A DNA stretch of 64,000 bases from Actinacidiphila yanglinensis. GTDB lineage: Bacteria > Actinomycetota > Actinomycetes > Streptomycetales > Streptomycetaceae. The translations under genes and the position numbers were made by a program. Shown here one piece after another: positions 59,728 to 64,000 of the stretch. The DNA lies in assembly GCF_900107965.1 (NCBI RefSeq), contig NZ_FNVU01000012.1:124001-188000 (forward strand). Reading direction: 5' to 3'. The notes below the pieces were generated by a model. That model saw only the letters and a program-made list of their open reading frames with translations, had not been told where the DNA came from and did not search any database. The first letter of the stretch is position 1. Each line of letters opens with the position of its first letter.

Positions 59728-60297
59728 ATGGCACTGACCGCGATCGACCCCACCCCCGCGCTGGTCGTCATCGACCTGCAGAAGGGCATCGTCCAACCCG
59801 GGGACGGCGGCGGCCCGTTCGCCGGCGCCGTCACGCGGGCGAGCCGGCTGGCCGCCGAATTCCGGCGGCACGAACTGCCGGTGATCCTGGTCAACGTGAC
59901 CGGGCGCGCGCCCGGGCGCACCGAGACCGTACGGTCCCGTGGCGCAGCGATCCCGCCGGACGGCTGGGCCGACCTCGTCGACGAACTCGACGTCCGGCCG
60001 GGCGACCACCTGATCACCAAGCGGCGGCGCAGCGCGTTCCACGACACCGGTCTCGACACCCTGCTGCGGGATCTGGGCGCCACCCAGGTCGTGCTCGCCG
60101 GCATCTCCACCAGCTCGGGCGTCGAGTCGACCGCGCGCTCGGCCTCCGACCACGGCTACCACGTGGTGCTGGCCACCGACGCCATGGACGATCCCGACGC
60201 CGCCGCCCACCGGCACAGCGTCGAGCACGTCTTCCCCAAGCTCGGCGAGACCGCCACCTCCGCCGACGTCGCCGCGATGGTGGAGGCGACCCGATGA
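59728..60297 (+). CDS. Isochorismatase-family hydrolase-like protein lacking the nucleophilic Cys
   Basis: 189 residues. ALVVIDLQKGIV provides the catalytic Asp and HLITKRRRSAFHDTGLDTLLRDLGATQVVLAGISTSSGVESTAR the catalytic Lys region. In cysteine hydrolases of this family a Cys occurs seven residues into the G-x-x-T motif; here that position is Gly (GISTSSGVEST). The protein may bind substrate without hydrolysis or act like isochorismatases that do not use Cys. AGGAGAGACC precedes the ATG. It overlaps the PEBP gene (ATGA) and is ~90 bp after the exporter. Confidence 0.88.
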   Translation: MALTAIDPTPALVVIDLQKGIVQPGDGGGPFAGAVTRASRLAAEFRRHELPVILVNVTGRAPGRTETVRSRGAAIPPDGWADLVDELDVRPGDHLITKRRRSAFHDTGLDTLLRDLGATQVVLAGISTSSGVESTARSASDHGYHVVLATDAMDDPDAAAHRHSVEHVFPKLGETATSADVAAMVEATR

Positions 60298-60866
60298 CGC
60301 TGCTCGGCCGCCTCCTCCGCAACCGCAGGTCGGGCGCGACCCACCTGGCCTGGAACCTGCCCAACCTCCAGGGCCCCGAACAACTCGCCGTCACCAGCGC
60401 GCACTTCGGCGATGGCGAGACGATGCCGCGGGAGACCGGTGCGAAGAACATCGGCGGCGACAACCTCTCGCCCCAGCTGTCCTGGACCGCGCCGCCCTCC
60501 GGCACCGTCCAACTCCTGCTGGTCGTCGAGGACATCGACGTCCCCATGGCCAAGCCCGCCGTGCACTGCGTCGCCCTCATCGACCCGGCCGCCGGCGAGC
60601 TCGGCGCAGGCGCCCTCGCCGCGCGGCGGCCCGCCGCCGGGGTGCGGGTGCTGCGCGCCACCATCGGCCGCGGCTACCACGGTCCCGGGCCGATCAAGGG
60701 TCACGGGCCGCACCGCTACGTCTTCCAACTGTTCGCGCTCGGGGCGCCGTTGGATGAAGCAGCCGGCACGGTACCGGTGGACCGGGCGCGGCCGCGCACC
60801 CTCCTGCCCGCCGTCACCGCACCCGTTCTCGCCCGCGGCCGGCTGACCGGCGTCTACGAACGCTGA
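60294..60866 (+). CDS. YbhB/YbcL (PEBP) family protein
   Basis: 190 residues. GAKNIGGDNLSPQLSWTAPPSGTVQLLLVVEDIDVPMAKPAVHC is the conserved phosphatidylethanolamine-binding-protein segment (D-x-D-x-P and the H of the ligand site). HGPHRYVFQLFALGAPLD is the C-terminal G-P-H-R-Y motif. Bacterial PEBPs may inhibit kinases or bind small anions; the role is unknown. ATG 60294 overlaps the isochorismatase-like stop, so the two are co-translated. Confidence 0.92.
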   Translation: MTLLGRLLRNRRSGATHLAWNLPNLQGPEQLAVTSAHFGDGETMPRETGAKNIGGDNLSPQLSWTAPPSGTVQLLLVVEDIDVPMAKPAVHCVALIDPAAGELGAGALAARRPAAGVRVLRATIGRGYHGPGPIKGHGPHRYVFQLFALGAPLDEAAGTVPVDRARPRTLLPAVTAPVLARGRLTGVYER

Positions 60867-60894
60867 CCCGCACGGCACCCCGGGTCCCGTCCCG

Positions 60895-60922
60895 GCCCCG
60901 GCGCTCGAAGCGAGGCCGGGGC
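60895..60922. terminator. Bidirectional terminator hairpin
   Basis: GCCCCGGC (60895-60902) pairs with GCCGGGGC (60915-60922), with a further CTCG/CGAG pairing in the loop. It lies between the convergent PEBP and isochorismatase-like genes, so can serve both. Confidence 0.65.
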
Positions 60923-60965
60923 AGGGCGGGGCAGGGCCGGCGGGCGCAGCTGCCGAAGCGGGGCG

Positions 60966-61547
60966 CTACCGGGAGCCGATCGCGGCGAGCCACGCGTCGA
61001 CGGAGAGCACGTCCCCCCACAGCGGGAAGAGGTTCTCGGTGACCACCCGGTGGAGTTCCGGGTCGGTGTCGAGGCACGCGTCCGCGAGGACGGTGAGCCC
61101 GAGGTCGAGGTCGATCGCGCGGCACGCGGTGGACAGCACCACCGCGCTGGTGGCGATGCCGGCGAGCACGAGGTGGTCGATGTCGCGCGCCCTGAGCACC
61201 AGGTCGAGGTCACTGCCCGAGAACGCGCTCGCCCTGCGCTTAGCCACCACCACCTCGCCGGGCTCCGGCGCGACGTCGGGGTGGATCTCGGTGCCGGGCG
61301 CCCCCTCGGCGAACAGGCCGGCCCGCACCACGGTGGCCATGACCTTGCTGCGGGCACTGGCCCGCGGGTCGCCCGCCGGCAACCGCATCACCACGTAGAT
61401 CACCGGAACCCCCGCCGCGCGGGCGCCGTCGATCGCTCGCCGCAGCCGCGGGAGGTAGCCCGCCCCGCTGCCGGCGCTGTCGGCGACGCCGACGATGTCC
61501 ACGACGTCCCGCTGGACGTCCATCACGAGCAGCGCGCTGCCGGCCAT
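60966..61547 (-). CDS. Isochorismatase-family protein, also without the Cys
   Basis: 193 residues. ALLVMDVQRDVVDIVG has the catalytic Asp position, VVVAKRRASAFSGSDLDLVLRARDIDHLVLAGIATSAVVLSTACRAIDLDLG the Lys region. The Cys position in the G-I-A-T motif is Val; the later Cys in STACRA is elsewhere. GAGGAGG six bases before ATG 61547 is a strong ribosome site. Convergent with the isochorismatase/PEBP pair but only distantly similar to it. Confidence 0.88.
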   Translation of the reverse strand: MAGSALLVMDVQRDVVDIVGVADSAGSGAGYLPRLRRAIDGARAAGVPVIYVVMRLPAGDPRASARSKVMATVVRAGLFAEGAPGTEIHPDVAPEPGEVVVAKRRASAFSGSDLDLVLRARDIDHLVLAGIATSAVVLSTACRAIDLDLGLTVLADACLDTDPELHRVVTENLFPLWGDVLSVDAWLAAIGSR

Positions 61548-62154
61548 GTCCGACCTCCTCCGTACCACTGGAAACCTGCGAACCCTGCGAACCCCTGTTG
61601 AACACGGTCGAGTATGGAGTCCCCGCGCCCCCGTCCGCGCGCCGTTTCCGTCTCGGGTCCCCTGATCGACGCCCGGTTGGCCAAAACGATTCAACCAAGG
61701 ACGGGATCGTGAACTCCCTGGTGGCGGCCCTTCGGCGCAGGGCCCACCTTCGGAGACCTCCACCCGATGAACCGTTCAACCCGGTTCCGATCCTGTGGAG
61801 TTGGCTGCGGGCCTGCGAGGAGTATTGACGAGGCAATCGGTGTGTGATTTCTTTCGGGATTGCGGCGCCCTGGCGTTCGTTCACGTTCTTGTTTGCTGAT
61901 TTCTGTTCAGTTGCCACTCCGTTGAACCGTGTTGCCACGGCCCTCCCTCGCCCACGGACCGGAAGTCCGTCCGTCGGAGGTCCGTGCATCCCTGAAGCAG
62001 TCCGATACGTGACGATCCCGGGAGGGGAGACGCATGCGTGAAAACCTTTCCAATGGTTCGGCGGCGCGAACTCCCGAGCGCCCGCGGCATCGCCGCGCAC
62101 CGGTCCGCCCGGGTCACGCATCAGCCACTCCCAGCTATCCACCAAGGAGAGCCT
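61548..62154. other. Long upstream region of the GH35 gene with TTGAAC-type sites
   Basis: About 600 bp, unusually A/T-rich for this window around 61820-61925. CCAAAACGATTCAA (61681-61694) resembles LacI-family operators of the TTGAA-CG-TTCAA form at 11 of 14 positions. The odd palindrome TGAAC-C-GTTCA lies at 61768-61778, and further TTGAAC words occur at about 61598 and 61922. Frames here (for example 61598-61828) do not look like proteins. Confidence 0.4.
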
Positions 62155-64000
62155 GTGTCCCTGTCCCGCCGTACGTTCGCGGCGCTCACCGGGGCGGCGA
62201 CCGCCTCGCTGGCCCTGCCGCACAGTGCCGGAGCCGCCACCCCCGGCTCCGCCGTGTCCCCGGCCGTCCGCCCGCAGGCCGGGCCGTCCGGCGCGACCCA
62301 CACCGTCACCTTCGACCGGTACTCCCTGATCGTCGACGGTGAGCGGGTGCCCCTGTGGTCCGGTGAGGTCCACCCGTTCCGGCTGCCGAGCCCGTCGCTG
62401 TGGCGGGACATCCTGCAGAAGCTGGCCGCGAGCGGCTACAACGCGGTGTCGATCTACGCCAGTTGGAACTACCACTCGCCCGCGCCGGGCACCTACGACT
62501 TCACCGGCGTGCGCGACATCGGGCGCTTCCTGGACATGGCCGCCGAGGAGGGGCTGTACGTGATCGTACGGCCGGGGCCGTACATCAACGGCGAGACGGA
62601 CGCGGGCGGTTACCCGGGCTGGCTGACGGCGACCACCGGCCGCGCCCGCACCAACGACCCCACCTACCTGGGGTACGCCGACGAGTGGCTCACCGCGCTG
62701 AACGCGGAGGTCGCCCCGCGCCAGTACAGCGGGGGCGGCGGCACCGTCGTGCTCTACCAGCTGGAGAACGAGTACGCCTCGTTCGTCACCAGCGCGACGG
62801 GCAAGGACTACATGGCGCACCTGTACGCGAAGGTGCGGTCGGACGGCATCGAGGTGCCGCTGTTCCACAACGACAAGGGCCGCAACGGCTACTGGGTCCC
62901 GGGCAGTTTCGACACCGGCGGGGAGACCGGCCGGTACCTGTACGCGTTCGACGGCTACCCCTCGGCCAGCGGGAACCCGCCGGACTGGGGCGTCTTCGGC
63001 ACCGGCGGCGCCACGGGCGGCTCCACCGCCAGCCCCGACACCCCCGGTTTCATGGCGGAGTTCGGCGGCGGCTGGTTCGACTGCTGGGGCGGCGCGGAGT
63101 TCGCCGGCCAGGGGTACGCCGGCTCCCGGGCCGCCCGCAACGCGGCCTACGAGCGGCGGTTCTACCTGACGAACCTCGCCAACGGCATCAGGATCCACAA
63201 CGTCTACATGACGTTCGGCGGCACCTCGTGGGGCTGGCTGCCCGCCCCCGTCGTCTACACCTCCTACGACTACGGGGCGGCGATCGACGAGGCCCGCAAC
63301 CTGACCGACAAGGTCACCCCGATGAAGCAGATCGGGTCGCTGCTCTCGGCGTTCCCCGACCTCGCCGAACTCGACCGGGCGGCGGACACGGCCGCGAGCA
63401 GCACGTCGGTGCACGTCTACCACCTGTCCAACTCCGACCGCGGCTCGCACCTGTACCTGCTGCGCAACGACACCACGAAGGACGCCTTCTGCACGCTGCC
63501 GGTCGACACGGCGGCCGGCCCGCTCACCGTCCCGGCCGCGGCCGGCGGGCTCAAGGTGAGCGCCAAGGACGGCACCATGCTCGCCACCAACCTCTCGCTG
63601 GGGAGACGGGCGCTGCTCTACGCGACCGCGCAGCCGATGTGGCGGGCCTCCGGCGACGCCCAGGACATCGCGGTGTTCACCGGCCGGCCCGGTGACCCGG
63701 TGGAGATCGTGCTGCTCAGCCAGTCCGCGCCCCGCGTCAGCGTCACGTCCGGCGCCGCCGACACGGCGTACGACACGGCCGCCGGCACCCTGCGGATCAA
63801 CGCCGTGCTCGACGGGCTCACGGTGGTCCGGCTCGACGGCGGCGGCTACGCGACCCCCCTCGTGGTCGTCCTCGCCGACGACGCCGCCGCGGCCACGCTG
63901 TGGCCGCGCGACACCGACGCCGGCTCCGTGCTCGTCAGCGGCCCCGCCCTGGTGCGCGGCGTCCGCGTCACCGGCCGCAGCGTGCACCTCACCGGCGACA
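62155..64000 (+). CDS. Secreted GH35 beta-galactosidase (3' end beyond the window)
   Basis: At least 615 residues; no stop before the edge. The Tat signal is LSRRTFAALTGAATASLALP. The catalytic domain begins TVTFDRYSLIVDGERVPLWSGEVHPFRLP, typical of GH35. The acid/base Glu lies in VLYQLENEYASF (~200) and the nucleophile Glu probably in GFMAEFGGGWFDCWGG (~300), with TSYDYGAAIDEARNLTDK after it. It should release terminal galactose from polysaccharides outside the cell. GTG 62155 has AGGAG five bases upstream. Sites upstream suggest LacI-type sugar control. Confidence 0.9.
   Translation, partial: MSLSRRTFAALTGAATASLALPHSAGAATPGSAVSPAVRPQAGPSGATHTVTFDRYSLIVDGERVPLWSGEVHPFRLPSPSLWRDILQKLAASGYNAVSIYASWNYHSPAPGTYDFTGVRDIGRFLDMAAEEGLYVIVRPGPYINGETDAGGYPGWLTATTGRARTNDPTYLGYADEWLTALNAEVAPRQYSGGGGTVVLYQLENEYASFVTSATGKDYMAHLYAKVRSDGIEVPLFHNDKGRNGYWVPGSFDTGGETGRYLYAFDGYPSASGNPPDWGVFGTGGATGGSTASPDTPGFMAEFGGGWFDCWGGAEFAGQGYAGSRAARNAAYERRFYLTNLANGIRIHNVYMTFGGTSWGWLPAPVVYTSYDYGAAIDEARNLTDKVTPMKQIGSLLSAFPDLAELDRAADTAASSTSVHVYHLSNSDRGSHLYLLRNDTTKDAFCTLPVDTAAGPLTVPAAAGGLKVSAKDGTMLATNLSLGRRALLYATAQPMWRASGDAQDIAVFTGRPGDPVEIVLLSQSAPRVSVTSGAADTAYDTAAGTLRINAVLDGLTVVRLDGGGYATPLVVVLADDAAAATLWPRDTDAGSVLVSGPALVRGVRVTGRSVHLTGD

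Noticed and set aside
61598-61828. 76-codon plus-strand frame upstream of the GH35 gene
   Set aside because: Pro/Arg-rich, no ribosome site, lies over candidate operator sites; treated as non-coding.

Overview
The window is very GC-rich chromosomal DNA with strong G/C third-codon bias, GTG starts, Tat-type signal peptides, GTGA/ATGA translational coupling and actinobacterial protein families (GlxA- and HxlR-type regulators, deazaflavin-type oxidoreductase, secreted GH35 and GH54 enzymes). It fits Streptomyces or a close relative in the Streptomycetaceae. The density of accessory metabolism and secreted enzymes suggests a chromosome arm rather than the core.

Layout. 0.1-12 kb: single-gene functions and small regulator/transporter pairs (MOSC-reductase-ferredoxin fusion, acetyltransferases, crotonase, peroxiredoxin-like protein, TDT-family transporter, Lrp plus EamA exporter, GlxA-like, HxlR). 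12.4-15.7 kb: a tightly coupled plus-strand operon of NAD-dependent epimerase, family 2 glycosyltransferase, a 28-codon micro-ORF and a stand-alone condensation-domain protein, probably read from a leaderless promoter. 15.8-18.5 kb: a decayed mobile island that seems to have split one minus-strand gene into an N-terminal half (18.1-18.5 kb) and a C-terminal tail (15.8-15.9 kb). It carries a transposase tail, a chimeric integrase without its catalytic core and one intact small gene.

18.9-31.9 kb: a three-gene minus-strand NRPS assembly line. It consists of an AMP-ligase plus carrier loader, a C-A-T module, and a 2745-residue C-A-T-C-A-T-TE protein whose C-terminus is a complete MFS exporter. 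Pocket residues read by eye suggest Gly, Gly and a basic amino acid, so the product may be an acylated tripeptide with built-in release and export. The plus-strand epimerase/glycosyltransferase/condensation operon ends about 3 kb away and could belong to the same cluster, separated by the island.

32-44.3 kb: extracytoplasmic proteins (Tat phospholipase C/acid phosphatase, an NHL protein with three 210-residue repeats, a LysM lytic transglycosylase, a 1075-residue amidase with three C-terminal repeats), interrupted by a MarR/DHA2 efflux operon. 44.4-57 kb: two paralogous aldo/keto reductases, each divergent from a different regulator class (TetR, LysR), plus a kinase-like protein, membrane proteins, NTF2-fold proteins, a HAD hydrolase, a DHFR-like reductase, a catalytic-domain-only arabinofuranosidase behind two LacI-type operators, and a deletion scar joining two gene remnants near 54.99 kb. 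57.4-64 kb: a MarR/MFS pair, an isochorismatase/PEBP pair, a second isochorismatase-like protein, and a secreted GH35 beta-galactosidase running off the right edge.

No rRNA, tRNA or CRISPR array was seen. Family assignments come from reading motifs and from memory of the families; no database search was run.
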